A stretch of 64,000 nt of DNA from Calliopum simillimum (Eukaryota; Arthropoda; Insecta; Diptera; Lauxaniidae), in NCBI GenBank assembly GCA_951812925.1, contig OX638368.1, positions 81,884,909 through 81,948,908 on the forward strand, written 5' to 3'. This document shows, one piece after another, positions 43,525 through 53,759 of this stretch (within the stretch, counting starts at the first letter, position 1; each line of letters begins with the position of its first letter). The notes beneath the pieces are model-generated. The model saw only the letters and a list, made by a program, of their open reading frames with translations, was not told where the DNA came from and made no database searches. The position numbers and the translations under genes are program-made.

Positions 43525-44809
43525 GGGTGCTATTCTTGATTCCGTCGGAAAGCATTTTCCGCGCGGAAGCAAATTTTGCTATTATTGATTCCGAAAAGTA
43601 GATACATCTGTCATCACTGTTCCGCAAAATAGATAAATTTGGCATTATTGTTTCCGCAAATAATTTGACAAATTTAACAACCCTGACATCAAAGTGACGT
43701 TCATTTTTGTGTATTCTTGATTCCGACGGATAGATATATTCCAGTATTTTGCTTCCGCGAAATTTTTGTGACGGAACGACAGTAAAAAGTTAAAAATGTA
43801 TGCTTTTTTGTTAATTTTGCTGTTTTTATTGATAGGGAAAGGAAGCTAAATATTTAATATAAATTTTAAACACTTTACTACTATACAATAGTCGGTTAAA
43901 TAAAAAATTACAAAATTTATTTTTAAAATAAAACTCAAAATTCATAAAACAAAACATTTTATTTTATTAAATAAAGGAAACAATTCATCTTTATTCTGAT
44001 TAGATATACAACTCATATAGAAGAAGTCACTTTCACATCCAACCCTCGCTGCGGTGATCAAACGGTGAAATGTTATCACTTGAAAAAAATAATGATCGAC
44101 ACTTTTTTACAAAAAACAACTTTAAAGAAACACGCTTCTTCACCGAACTCTAAAATTTATAGATAATTAATCCTTAAATCGCACTGAAAAAGCTATTTTA
44201 TACACATGATATTTACAAAAAAATATCAATATTCTTTGTTGACACTTCTAATTTTTTTTAGAGTCTGTCTATACGGGGCGACTCGCGTACGCGAAAACTC
44301 CTCTCTCTCTCTCAATTTACTCAATTAGCGTACGCGAAATCCAGGGTAGTTTTTTCCCCCGGGACGCATTTTCGTTACAACAGTAATTTTACATAAAAGT
44401 AGGGGTAAGTGGGCGGCCTGCGGCCGCAGCTCAGGATTTAAACCCGTCAGACATCCAATACCGGCTTCGCGGCGGCCTTCGGCCGCGGATCAGTACATAA
44501 ATTAATCAAGTTCCCCGGGGGAAAAAACTTCACTGGATTTCGCGTACGTTAATTGAGTTTCGCGTACGCTAATTGAGTAAATTGAGAGAGAGAGAGGAGT
44601 TTTCGCGTACGCCAGTCGCCCCGTATAGACATTTCCTTTTTTTTATCCTTTGTCATCTGTCATAATGTTAGAGATGTTCTTATTTCAGGGTTCCCAATAT
44701 TCTCGTTCGATATTTCTCTTCCGTCGGAATCAAGAAGAGTAGTTTTCATATCGAACGATATTTCTTTTCGCGAAAATTTCCTTATCGAACGGAATCAATA
44801 ATAGCACCC
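43525..44809. mobile_element. 1.3-kb TIR element (GGGTGCTATT ends) with a nested MITE
   Basis: The ends GGGTGCTATTCTTGATTCCG (43525) and CGGAATCAATAATAGCACCC (ending 44809) are inverted and flanked by AAT on each side. The word GATTCCG recurs near both ends in several copies (43575, 43620, 43720, 44720). The centre is AT-rich, without an ORF, and carries the nested element at 44266-44631. Confidence 0.75.
44266..44631. mobile_element. Nested foldback MITE with CGCGTACGCGAAA words
   Basis: The ends TGTCTATACGGGGCGACT and AGTCGCCCCGTATAGACA are perfect inverted repeats. Inside them lie GCGTACGCGAAA, a (CT)n / (GA)n pair, and a CCCCCGGG/CCCGGGGG pair, so the whole 366 bp can fold. It stands out by its CpG-rich words in AT-rich DNA. 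The core has GGCCGC motifs (44415 and 44475). No ORF. Confidence 0.8.
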
Positions 44810-44814
44810 AATAT

Positions 44815-45410
44815 GAAATTATACTTATATTAGACATAATCTATTATATAAAAATGAAATGGTGTCCGTATGTAGCTTATGAACGCGGAAACTACAAGGC
44901 CGATTTACATAATTTTTTTTTTAAATTGTTTGTTATGGTCTGTAGAAGGTTCTTAAGGGGGTGGGATGCTACTGAGGGGAACGGGGGTTGCACCCCCCAT
45001 ACGAAAAAAATACAAAAAATGCTATATCCCTACAGTTATACAAGTTATGATTATGAAAGTTGATGAACTTATGCATAATGTACATATCTACCATTCACTA
45101 TGCAAAACTTGGGGGATATTGATGTAGAATTGCATCCAATTTTCAAAAATACACAAAATGCTATGTTTCTTCACATATCGCAGATATCGTTATAAAACTT
45201 GGTACATACATGAATATTCTATCTACCATTTACTATGAAAATCTTGGGCGGGGGGGTGAGAAGGGGGAGTTGCACCCTTCATACAAAAAATATATAAAAT
45301 GCTATATCTCTATACCTACGGGAGCTATGATTATAATAATAACATGGATCTTAAAAAACCTTGGTGATTGGAAGAGAGGGACAATGGAGATGGATGGGAC
45401 TTCGTACGTA
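44815..45410. repeat. Degenerate tandem repeat with 'ttgcacccc.catac' units
   Basis: Three diverged units at about 44975, 45125 and 45270 share 'gttgcaccc', 'aaaaatgctatatc' and 'tctaccattcactatg'. Spacing is about 150 bp. No gene is seen. Confidence 0.5.
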
Positions 45411-45557
45411 TAGGCATCGGGAATGGGCGAACGAAGTCGCAACCAGGCCAGCTAGCAATGTATAATAATGTTATTTAGGATTAAGATTTTTAAACTTATT
45501 GTTAGTCTCCTAAGAAGAGAAGATTCAATAAATAAATGAATTTAAAAAAAAAAAAAA
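45411..45557 (+). mobile_element. LINE 3' end with poly(A) tail
   Basis: The segment ends 'gttagtctcctaagaagaga', then AATAAATAAATGAATTT and a run of 15 A (45543-45557). This is the form of a Jockey-type 3' UTR with a signal and tail. It may be the 3' end of the same LINE as the ORF2 fragment at 42978-43241, with other elements inserted between. Confidence 0.55.
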
Positions 45558-45559
45558 AT

Positions 45560-46252
45560 ACCAGGTTTAGCCATCTGAGCACAGATATAATCTAGGCGAA
45601 AATGTGTTACTACCATACTATTATCTATATATATAAAAATGGTGTGTCACATGTGCGGGACCTCATCACGCTCCAACCAGATGTCAAAAAAACATGATTA
45701 ATATATGAAATTAAAATATGATTTTTAAGCAAGGTCATGAAGAAAAAATTATGTTGTTACCATTTTTAGTTTTTTTTAACAACAATTTTATAAAATTTTG
45801 CGGATTTTTCATTTTCTTAATATATTTTGAAAAATTACTGTGTGTGTGTTTAAAGCAGGGTTTGATCTGCTGACTATAAAATAGCTATAGCAACGAAAAT
45901 TTGCTGAACTGTGCTGCGTCAGTTATTGCGTTTTACATTTTGGGCTTACTGCTTGCTGTGCTTTTTTTCAACGAACGAAGTCAAAGCAATTCAAGCAAGC
46001 ACATTTTTGTTTTTGTGCTCTGCTGTTGCTTTTGTTATTAACGGTATTCACGAAGTAGGACAGTTAGTGTGGCAAAAGGGTAAAAGAGCAAATCTGCTCC
46101 AAACAACAACAAAATACATTTAAGAAATTTAGCTACAAGTTAGCTTTTTTGCTACAAAAAACAATTGAGTAAATTTGAATAGCTTTTCTGCTACAGCAAT
46201 ATGTGTCATAATTATGTTGACATTTGTGGTTAAATAAAATTCAATTTTATTA
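45560..46252. other. AT-rich DNA, nothing recognised
   Basis: A short frame at 45911-46123 has no recognised homology and a composition like its surroundings. A relic word 'tatatataaaaatggtgtgt' occurs at 45630, similar to 'tataaaaatgaaatggtgtc' at 44848. Confidence 0.3.
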
Positions 46253-46577
46253 TTAGCTACCAACAATGAAAATACATTGATGGTTGGAGCTTACTGTTCA
46301 GTGTTTTTGAGTAAAACAACAATAAAAACACAAAAAACAAGGCAAAAATACACATAAATAAAAAAAAACAAAAAAATGTATCGGAAGGCTGGTTTGCGTT
46401 ACTAGTTTCGGGACCCACCACAGGTCAAAATTGACTATAATAAGTCAATTCCTCATCAGACGCTTTGCCGACATCTTACAGAATTTTGCAAGCATACTTT
46501 ATTTAACTTTTAGCATAGATTAGACGAGAATCACAGCTACAAGAAAAACACAGCACATGCAAAAATTCCAATTTCTT
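46253..46577 (+). repeat. Dispersed repeat, copy A (TAGCTACCAACAATG end)
   Basis: Starts TAGCTACCAACAATGAAAAT and runs through 'gactataataagtcaattcc' to 'gcacatgcaaaaattccaa'. Near-identical copies occur at 55314-55630 (plus), 55632-55950 (minus) and 57385-57699 (minus). The sequence beyond it (46578-46685) also matches the context of the last copy, so all are pieces of one larger element. Confidence 0.85.
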
Positions 46578-47129
46578 TGTTTTTTCCCTTTATATGCATT
46601 GCCCTGCCGTTGTGAGTCATCGATATTATACTATTTTTGCATAGCGCTTCGTTTGCAAGGTTTTTTGCCGACACTTGTTGCTATCAGCTGTGTTCATTGG
46701 AAATATTTTCTTAATTGTTTATTATGTTGAACGCACTCTCAAATTTGGTTTTTGAGACATGCTATCTTCCACAATTCACAATTAATTTCCACTGTTGTGG
46801 ATTATTTGTCCACTGCTAGTGAGATTCTTGCTCTCGCAAGGTTATAATTGTAAATGCTAGAATTCTAACATTAATAGGCGGGTTCACCTTTTCAATATTA
46901 AATGATTTTTCACAAATTAAAATGATTTTTAATTTTGCTTTTTAAGACTGCTATTTTTGAATATTCCATTAATACGAACTTGTACAGTCAAATTTGCAAT
47001 GAACAACAACCGACGCTACAAATATTAACTTGGAAATTGGTGACATATGTTTCGGCTATTACCACATACACATATACTTATATACATGTACATAGCCTCA
47101 TCAGACCTATTTTAGTTAATCTTTGCTTC

Positions 47130-47205
47130 TTACTAGAATCGAACCTGCAGCCTTCTGCATTCTAATGAACGAGTGCAGCAGGCCTCTACCACTTAGGCCA
47201 CGCTA
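47130..47205 (-). tRNA. tRNA-like sequence, left arm copy
   Basis: On the minus strand TGGCCTAAGTGG (47200-47189) matches the Pol III A-box and GGTTCGATTC (47145-47136) the B-box, about 45 nt apart. I cannot fold a sound acceptor and anticodon stem, so this is a tRNA-derived relic or SINE head rather than a working tRNA. Confidence 0.45.
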
Positions 47206-47559
47206 CGGAACGATCTACCTCGTCAAAGATCCTCACATAAATAACACTGTTGTTGTTGTTATTTATGTAAGTACACTTGTTGCTATCAGCTGTGTTCATT
47301 GGAAATATTTTCTTAATTGTTTATTATGTTGAACGCACTCTCACTAGCAGTGGACAAATAATCCACAACAGTGGGATATTAATTGTGAATTGTGGAAGAT
47401 AGCATGTCTCAAAAACCAAATTTGAGAGTGCGTTCAACATAATAAACAATTAAGAATATATTTCCAATGAACACAGCTGATAGCAACAAGTGTACTTACA
47501 TAAATAACAACAACAACAGTGTTATTTATGTGAGGATCTTTGACGAGGTAGATCGTTCC

Positions 47560-47640
47560 GTAGCGTGGCCTAAGTGGTAGAGGCCTGCTGACCTCTTTCA
47601 TTAGAATGCAGAAGGCTGCAGGTTCGATTCTAGTAAGAAG
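47560..47640 (+). tRNA. tRNA-like sequence, right arm copy
   Basis: A-box TGGCCTAAGTGG at 47566-47577 and B-box GGTTCGATTCT at 47621-47631. It is the inverted partner of 47130-47205, with a small length difference between the boxes. It is tRNA-derived rather than a proven tRNA gene. Confidence 0.45.
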
Positions 47641-47889
47641 CAAAGATTAACTAAAATAGGTCTGATGAGGCTATGTACATGTATATATATGCAAATATAT
47701 ATATGTGTATGTGGTAATAGCCGAAACATATGTCACCAATTTCCAAGTTAATATTTGTAGCGTCGGTTGTTGTTCATTGCAAATTTGACTGTACAAGTTC
47801 GTATTAATGGAATATTCAAAAATAGCAGTCTTAAAAAGCAAAATTAAAAATCAATTTAATTTGTGAAAAATCATTTAAATTTTTTAAAT

Positions 47890-48735
47890 TCTGCATTTTT
47901 ATATTAAAACAAGTGTATATAAAAAAGGAACTTACTTGTCAATCCTTTATAATTTGAAATGTAGTCTTGCTGCAACGAATAGAGCTCTGTTCGAAGGTTT
48001 GTTTTTATGAACGAAATCAAATTTATGCAAATATGAAACTGATATGCATATAAGAATGCAGGTTAATAATAGTATGGATAAAAATTACGTAAATAGAGAA
48101 ATTAAGAAATTACGTTAAATTAAAATAAGTTAAAAATTACTCTAAAACTCAGCAACAAAAAAATAACAATAAAAACCATTCTTAAAAAGATTTCGTACTG
48201 CTGATGATGATAATGAACATGATATGATCGGATCAGCATCAACGTGAGCGCCCGCCATACACCCTCAAATCATCGAATCGACAATTTTATTACGCTGGAT
48301 TTAAATGTTTGGGAGCTTCCGTATATTTCCCATAACAGGCAAACTGACAGACCAAATGGAAAAATTTCACGGTGTTTCGGGTTCTTGCAATTTGTTCTTG
48401 TTTCAATTCTTTCTTTTTTAAAAAAAATTATTACGTAAAAATCTTATTTGGACTTATCAAGTAATTAAAGCCGAATTTTCATAATTTTTCTAAATTTCTT
48501 GCTGAAGCCATCAGTCATCAATTATTTTGCCAACACCAAACTAAATTTCTTGCTGAAGTCGTCAATTATTTTGCCAACGCCAAAATCTTCTTTTTTTCTT
48601 AAAGCTTTCTTTTTTTTTTATAAGAAATCTCCTGTTCTTTTCATCAAAATCTTTTCTCCGACTGATTTTTCTATTCGAATTTTATTTTTTTTTTATTTTA
48701 TTTTTTTATGATTTTCAAAATCAAGTAGTAGAGCT
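47890..48735. other. AT-rich DNA, no recognised gene
   Basis: A direct repeat 'ctaaatttcttgctgaag' is seen at 48490 and 48540. Long poly(T) runs follow. Short frames at 48244 and 48499 have no recognised homology. Confidence 0.3.
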
Positions 48736-49068
48736 ATCGGTACAGGCTTCATAGTAAAAACGAATAATATCTGGGTATACTAGAGGAAAAACATCTATGC
48801 CGGAAAATCACTATCTTTAACTTATATTTTTTTTTTTTTTTTTTTGGAAGCCTGAAGGTTCTCAAAGATCACTCGAAGGCTTTATAGTTATAACGGATAA
48901 TATCTTGAAGAAAAATATCTGCGGCGGACTATCAACAAGCCCAAATTGATAGTTTTCTGGGAAACCTCAATGTTTCCGAAGGTCATCCGAACTCTTCATA
49001 GTCAAAACGAAGAATATCTAGATATACTTGACGAAAACCACCTACGGCGGACTATCAACAAGCAGTAA

Positions 49069-49736
49069 CCCAACCAACAATTTTATAACCTTTTCAATTT
49101 TTAAGCTTGGAAAAAGTTAATTTTCAAATGTTTTCATAACCAATTTTCAAACGTTTGGAAAATATTATTTTTTTATTATTTTTAAAATTGATTTGCAAAG
49201 TTAAAATCAACAATTGGAAAATTATTTATCTTCAAACGTTTCAATAACCGTTTTCCAAACATTCGAAAAATTTTTTATTTTATTTTTTCAATGACTTATC
49301 GAGCTAAGTAAAACACAAGGCATTTGAATCATAACTGGCACGTTAGGTCAGTTGATAAGATTGTCGACTCATAACTTGGAGGTCATAGGTTCGATTCTCA
49401 GCAAACATAAATTTTTTTTTATTTTTAATTAAATATAAAAATGTTTGGAAAACATTGTTTTATGAACATAATAAACACTAACAAAATGTTAATTGAAAGG
49501 TTAAAAAAACAATTTAAAAATATTGAATAAAAAAATCTGGAAAATATTGTATAAAAACATTTATAAAAAGTTTGCTCCAAATGATTTTCATAAGCTTACT
49601 ATGAAGGGTCCAGTTTCGATTATTAAATAATTAGAATTCAAGAATTTCCAAACACTTTGCAAGTTAATTTCCAAACGAAATGTTTGCTTCAATAAGCGTA
49701 TAATAAGTTATTTTCCAAACGTTTTTGTTTGTTGGG
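49069..49736. mobile_element. CCCAAC...GTTGGG element with a tRNA-like core
   Basis: It interrupts the satellite. Ends CCCAACCAACAA and TTTGTTTGTTGGG are imperfect inverted repeats, flanked by AA on both sides. Words of the type 'ttttccaaacg' and 'cgtttggaaaa' recur through it in both orientations. The centre (49336-49400) looks like a tRNA. Family unknown. Confidence 0.55.
49336..49400 (+). tRNA. tRNA-like sequence with possible CAT anticodon
   Basis: The segment has an A-box-like TTAGGTCAGTTGATAAG (49343-49359), CTCATAA as a possible anticodon loop (49368-49374), a B-box GGTTCGATTCT (49388-49398) and a run of nine T soon after as a Pol III stop. The anticodon stem pairs poorly, so I read it as a tRNA-derived relic inside a mobile element. 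Confidence 0.4.
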
Positions 49737-50640
49737 AACTGATAGTTTTCTGGGAAACCTTAAGGTTCCCGAAGGTCACCCGAAGGCTTCATAGTCAAAA
49801 CGAAAAATATCAAGGTATAGGTACTAGAGAAAAAACATCTATGGTAGCCTATCAACAATCCTTAAATTATTGTTTTCTGGGTAACGCGAAGGTTCCAGGA
49901 GGATAATGAAACCCATCTACATATTTAGGTATACTAAAGGAAAAGCATCTACAGCGGACTATCAGCAAGCTCTAATTGATAGTTTTCTGGGATATCAAGG
50001 CTTCATAACAAATAATAATTAGATATACTAGAGGATAAACATCTATGGTGTTCTATCAACTAGCCTAAACTGATAATTTTTTGGGAAACCCGAAGGTAAT
50101 ACGAAGGCTTCATAGTCAAAACGAGGAATATCTAGGTATACGCGAGGAAAAATATCTGTGGTGGACAAGCCTTAACTGATAGTTTCCTGGGACACCCGAA
50201 GATTCCCGAAGACCACTCGAAGGTTTCATAGTTAAAACGAAGAATATCTTTGTAAACTAAACGAAAAGCATCTACGGCGGAGTATCAACAAGTTCCAATT
50301 GATAGTTTTCTGGAAAACCAGAAGGTTTCCAAAAGTCACCCGAAGGCTTCATATTTAAATCGAATAATATCGAGGTATACTAGAGAAAAAACATCTATGC
50401 CGGGCTATCAGCTATCCTTAACTGATAGTTTCCTGGGAAACCCGAAGACCACCCGAAGGCTTCATAGTCAAAACGAAGAATATCTAAGTATACTTGAGGA
50501 AAAACATCTACGGCGGACTATCAAAAAAGCTTTATTGATAGTTTTCTGGGAAACTCGAAGGTCACCCATATACTTTATAGTCAAAACGAAGAATACCTAG
50601 AGGAAAAACACCTACGGCTGCTTTCAACAATATTTAATTA

Positions 50641-51140
50641 ATAGATTCCTGGGACACCAAAAATGTATTTCGATACTTTTGGAATGATACCGATTTCTTC
50701 GATATATTTCATTGTTTTTCAATTCTTTTGGGTTTTTATCGATGCTCAGTGGCAAATCCAGCATTGTCAAGAGGGGGGACCGATCGACTACATTTCTAGA
50801 TAGTAACAAAATGTTTTTAAAATCTTTAATATAATTTAAAAAAAAATTTAATCACTTGGTTTGAGAGGGCGGCCGATCGCCCCCATCGTCCCCCCTTGGA
50901 TCAGCCACTGTCGATGCTTAGGATGTTTTTCGATGCTTCTGGACTTTTATCAATTTCTTCGATGTATTTCAATATTTTTCGATACTTTTGAAGTATTACC
51001 GATACATTAGATTCATTCGATATATTTTTTCGATATACATATTTCGATACTTTTGGACTTTTACCGACATTTTAAATGTTTTTCAATACTTTTAAGATGT
51101 TTTCCGATTCTGTACTTTTACCAATATATTAGACGCAACA
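50641..51140. repeat. TCGATA-type minisatellite
   Basis: Repeated words of the form 'tcgatatatttcaatatttt', 'tcgatacttttgga' and 'ttttaccgat', interrupted by the hAT MITE at 50747-50910. No ORF. Confidence 0.65.
50747..50910. mobile_element. 164-bp hAT MITE
   Basis: Ends CAGTGGC and GCCACTG, with further pairing of ATCCA/TGGAT and a GGGGGG/CCCCCC stretch. It is flanked by a perfect 8-bp duplication TCGATGCT at 50739-50746 and 50911-50918. CAGTG ends with 8-bp duplications are typical of hAT. Confidence 0.85.
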
Positions 51141-51157
51141 ATTTTATGAAATTAAAA

Positions 51158-51293
51158 TTTCCGATGCATCGCTAGGAATTCCATAATTTGTAGCCAAACG
51201 ATTTTGTAACTGTTGTTGTGGCGTTGGTCCCGCCGGCGGTCCACCACCGCCAGTACCACGCATACGAGGGTCATACATATTACAAAAATTAAA
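51158..51293 (-). pseudogene. Third, truncated copy of the CstF64 last exon
   Basis: From the ATG at 51278 it reads MYDPRMRGTGGGGPPAG and continues to NYGIPSDAS, then EILIS and a stop. Compared with the gene it lacks five residues of the Gln-rich stretch (in frame) and everything after DAS, so the conserved C-terminal helix bundle is missing. It retains the same acceptor-like ATTTTTTTATTTCAG (exon start at 51293) as the second copy. It is the outermost unit of the tandem duplication. Confidence 0.75.
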
Positions 51294-52541
51294 CTGAAAT
51301 AAAAAAATAATAGGAAGAACAAGACACGAAGTTTCGATTTAGTACCAAAAATTCGTAACGATTTCGTAAAGACACAGCGTAACGAATTCGTAAAGACAAG
51401 GCGTTACGAAATCGTGTCAACCCCCTCTCATACAAAATTCGTAAAGATTTCGTAACGAATTCGGTACCGAAATCGGAAAAATTTACCGACACGTAACAGT
51501 TTCGTTACGAAATCGGAACGGGTTATTGTCTGTTCCAAAATGATTAAAAAACATTTAAAGGTTTATTTTAGTTTATTTTCACGAATTTATAAAATGCGAT
51601 CGTATTCAAACTCTCGCTCTAAAGGAAAAAAAGAAATGCAATATCTTTTTAGCGCTGTGTACTCTTTGCAATTTGCTCCTTTAACACCAAAATACTTGCA
51701 CGCTGTTCCGGTGGTAATTGTGAAATTTGCTCATCGGACAACTGCAATACTTGCATTATCAATGCAGCCTTCTCCTGATCCGATGCATCGCTAGGAATTC
51801 CATAATTTGTAGCCAAACGATTTTGTAACTGCTGTTGTGCCGACTGTTGTTGTGGCGTTGGTCCCGCCGGCGGTCCACCACCGCCAGTACCACGCAGACG
51901 AGGGTCATACATATTACAAAAATTAAACTGAAATAAAAAAATAATAGGAAGAACAAGACACGAAGTTTCGATTTAGTACCAAAAATTCGTAACGATTTCG
52001 TAAAGACACAGCGTAACGAATTCGTAAAGACAAGGCGTTACGAAATCGTGTCAACCCCCTCTCATACAAAATTCGTAAAGATTTCGTAACGAATTCGGTA
52101 CCGAAATCGGAAAAATTTACCGACACGTAACAGTTTCGTTACGAAATCGGAACGGGTTATTGTCTGTTCCAAAATGATTAAAAAACATTTAAAGGTTTAT
52201 TTTAGTTTATTTTCACGAATTTATAAAATGCGATCGTATTCAAACTCTTGCTCTAAAGGAAAAAAAGAAATGCAATATCTTTTTAGCGCTGTGTACTCTT
52301 TGCAATTTGCTCCTTTAACACCAAAATACTTGCACGCTGTTCCGGTGGTAATTGTGAAATTTGCTCATCGGACAACTGCAATACTTGCATTATCAATGCA
52401 GCCTTCTCCTGATCCGATGCATCGCTAGGAATTCCATAATTTGTAGCCAAACGATTTTGTAACTGCTGTTGTGCCGACTGTTGTTGTGGCGTTGGTCCCG
52501 CCGGCGGTCCACCACCGCCAGTACCACGCAGACGAGGGTCG
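51274..52541. repeat. Tandem duplication, 634-bp unit, of the CstF64 3' end
   Basis: 51274-51907 and 51908-52541 align at a constant offset of 634 with very few differences (for example CTCGCTC against CTTGCTC near 51618 and 52252). Each unit has the last about 260 bp of the CstF64 coding sequence, its 3' flank, and a stretch of 'ttcgtaacgaaatcg' palindromes at 51340-51520 and 51975-52155. The high identity suggests a recent event or gene conversion. Confidence 0.9.
51649..51927 (-). CDS. Second copy of the CstF64 C-terminal exon (possible alternative exon)
   Basis: The sequence DPRLRGTGGGGPPAG to KEQIAKSTQR and the stop is identical in protein to the end of CstF64. Upstream the copy diverges: TTTTTTTATTTCAG ends at 51928 and is followed by 15 nt (FNFCN in frame) and then MYDPRL. 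CstF64 exon 2 ends on a codon boundary, and an exon beginning at 51927 is open in that same phase. Splicing exon 2 to it would give an in-frame protein of about 279 aa with RRM, hinge and C-terminal domain but without the Pro/Gly/Met-rich middle. Use of the site is not shown; it may be an unexpressed duplicate. Confidence 0.5.
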   Translation of the reverse strand, partial: FNFCNMYDPRLRGTGGGGPPAGPTPQQQSAQQQLQNRLATNYGIPSDASDQEKAALIMQVLQLSDEQISQLPPEQRASILVLKEQIAKSTQR

Positions 52542-53759
52542 CTCTGCCTCTGACGAGGATCTGATGGGAATGGAATGGGTGCAACCACTGCCTGTGGAGG
52601 TGGCGGTTGCATTGGACGTTGCGAACGGGGATCCATTATTGGAGGCGGTACAGGATTAGGTAAAGAACGCATATCTTGATCAAGATTACGCGGCATCCGT
52701 GGATCCATTTGGCGAGGATCAATTAAAGCAGGAGGTATAGGTGCAGGCACACCTCCAGGGACACGTGCATCATTGCTAATTGCACGCAAGTCGATATCTT
52801 GGCCGGGCATAGGAATCTGATTGAAATTCGGCCCAGGAACTGGCATTGGTGGACCTCCAACCATTGAATTTGGCATCGGCATTATTTGTGGGGGGATTGA
52901 TGGCCCACCTGAAAGTGGATTGCCACCAAGAACCGGAGGCATTTGATTTGCTTTGAATAGCATACCCTAAAATTAAAAAAAAAAATATATTTTATATTCA
53001 ACTATACAATTTGTGCGGGTGTCATACCAATGCATTTTGCGGATCTACTATGCGCATTACAACCATTGCTTGCAGTAGAGCATAGGCCAATTGTGGATTA
53101 AGCATCAGCATTTGACGCGCTTCAGATGGATTGTTTTGTATGCACAGTTTCATCTGTTTCATTAGCTCATACATCTGCTCTGGTGGCAACGAAGCAACAG
53201 TTTTTGTAATGATTTCCGGTGCATGATCGGGATCACAGTGCTCTCCATAAGGATTTTCAACTTGAGGGCCTTGCAGCAGCTGTTGCATTTCCATGCGCGA
53301 TTTTTCAGTACAAGCATTATCAACGCGTAGTGTGCGACCGCCAATTTCATACCCGTTCAAATTACGCATAGCACTGAGTGCCGTCTCCTGATCTTTATAT
53401 TCACAAAAACCAAATCCTTTTGGTTTTCCACTCTCGCGATCAAAAACTAATTTTAAGGACAAAACTGGACCAACTTCACTAAAAATCTCTTTCAATTTTT
53501 CCTCGGTAGCTTCGTAAGGAATGTTTCCAACTGGTTGAAAAAGAAAAAATTAAGACGCAGCCAAACAAAAAAATAGGACCAAGTTTACTTTAGAAACCTA
53601 ACCAATTTTTTTATATGGATATTAGTTTCAGGAATAACAAGCTAGGGTTGAAAAAACGTATGCAGGTGTCGGTAAAGTAAACTCAAGCCAAAATATCTTA
53701 CCGAACACCGATCTCATGGATTTATCCATAATACTTTGATCCGAGTTTTTGTCTGCCAT
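52283..53759 (-). CDS. CstF64: Cleavage stimulation factor subunit CstF64
   Basis: The nuclear RNA-binding subunit of CstF, which binds the GU-rich element downstream of the poly(A) site and stimulates cleavage. I predict three exons on the minus strand: 53759-53702, 53530-53028, 52966-52283, all GT-AG, giving 414 aa. Residues about 17-95 form the RRM: RNP2 SVFVGNIPY crosses intron 1 and RNP1 is KGFGFCEY. The hinge that binds CstF77 or symplekin follows (PPEQMYELMKQMKLCIQNN ... LNPQLAYALLQAMVVMRIVDP). The middle is Pro/Gly/Met-rich with DPR repeats. The last 50 residues (QVLQLSDEQISQLPPEQRAS, then ILVLKEQI) form the conserved C-terminal domain that binds Pcf11. No lesion. Its 3' end has been copied downstream. 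Confidence 0.95.

Larger units (their letters stand above)
46675..47885. repeat. Palindrome containing two inverted tRNA-like segments
   Basis: The main arms are about 46890-47342 and 47430-47880, inverted around a short spacer at 47343-47429. The segment 46680-46820 ('gctatcagctgtgttcattg' onward) is a third, rearranged copy of the inner arm. Each arm holds a tRNA-like stretch (listed separately). Short ORFs over the arms (47123-47332 and 47434-47643) are mirror images of each other and are not genes. Confidence 0.75.
48736..50640. repeat. Degenerate satellite, about 110-155 bp unit
   Basis: About eleven diverged copies of a unit holding 'ggcttcatagtcaaaacgaa', 'gaatatctaggtatact', 'gaggaaaaacatctacggcg', 'gactatcaacaagcc' and 'gatagttttctgggaaaccc'. 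Units start near 48740, 48870, 48985, 49785, 49885, 49990, 50100, 50220, 50345, 50455 and 50575. The array is interrupted by the element at 49069-49736. Unit length and sequence vary, so it is an old array. Confidence 0.85.

Noticed and set aside
47123..47643. Two nearly identical 69-codon ORFs on opposite strands
   Set aside because: They are the same sequence in the two palindrome arms and overlap the tRNA-like segments; no coding signal.
49336..49400. A genuine tRNA-Met gene
   Set aside because: Box A, box B and a CAT loop are present, but the anticodon stem does not pair and it lies inside a mobile element.
48736..50640. Regular repeats resembling a CRISPR array
   Set aside because: Units are 110-155 bp, diverged along their whole length and without constant short repeats between unique spacers. 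The genome is a fly, so this is an old satellite.
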